From an uncultured Collinsella sp. (GTDB taxonomy: Bacteria; Actinomycetota; Coriobacteriia; Coriobacteriales; Coriobacteriaceae), in assembly GCA_900549025.1 (NCBI GenBank), contig URMZ01000016.1, positions 1 to 38,137 of the forward strand: DNA of 38,137 nucleotides. The letters are read 5' to 3'. The translations under genes were made by a program, and so were the position numbers. Positions within the stretch are counted from its first letter, which is position 1, and each line of letters begins with the position of its first letter. Of this stretch, positions 37,506-38,137 are shown piece after piece. The notes below the pieces were generated by a model. That model saw only the letters and a program-made list of their open reading frames with translations. It was not told the DNA's origin and made no database searches.

Positions 37506-38137
<632 letters not shown>

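Overview
The window looks like chromosomal DNA of a high-GC Gram-positive bacterium of the class Coriobacteriia, most likely a Collinsella-type gut actinobacterium. This rests on overall protein character, L33 with zinc-type CxxC pairs, a GGAGG-rich set of ribosome binding sites with frequent GTG starts, and the gene set; it is inference, not a database match.

The backbone is the conserved translation/transcription cluster, all on the minus strand. Reading from right to left it runs tuf (cut by the window edge), rpmG, tRNA-Trp, secE, nusG, rplK, rplA, then rplJ, rplL, galU, rpoB, rpoC. Two departures from the usual order stand out. About 21 kb of unrelated genes on both strands (13.5-34.6 kb) separates rplK-rplA from rplJ-rplL, and galU with its own terminator sits between rplL and rpoB. 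Left of rpoC is an ECF sigma factor/anti-sigma pair with a clear self-type promoter.

The 21-kb block holds an aminotransferase, an unrecognised protein, a hypoxanthine-DNA glycosylase in an operon with a GH13 glycosidase, a SotB-like MFS exporter, a FeoA-FeoB fusion iron transporter, an alpha/beta hydrolase, a PTS EIIA(Glc) protein, asnS, a WYL regulator, a TrpXYZ-like ABC transporter, a broken 5'-nucleotidase surface protein, an MscS channel, and a translationally coupled pair: a cytosolic BMP-type binding protein with a ParB-like N-terminus plus a metallophosphoesterase.

The gaps are unusually rich in structured repeats. There are two arrays of 46-bp palindromes on an exact 62-bp period, a nested palindrome of about 250 bp that contains the rplJL promoter, two copies of a 22-bp-stem hairpin, and a scattered family of hairpins carrying GGGACA in the loop, several of which begin at the stop codon of the gene they terminate.

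The most striking protein observation is that RpoC carries a C-terminal extension of over 200 residues containing a segment that aligns without gaps to the alpha-subunit C-terminal domain of RNA polymerase, including most of its DNA-contact residues.
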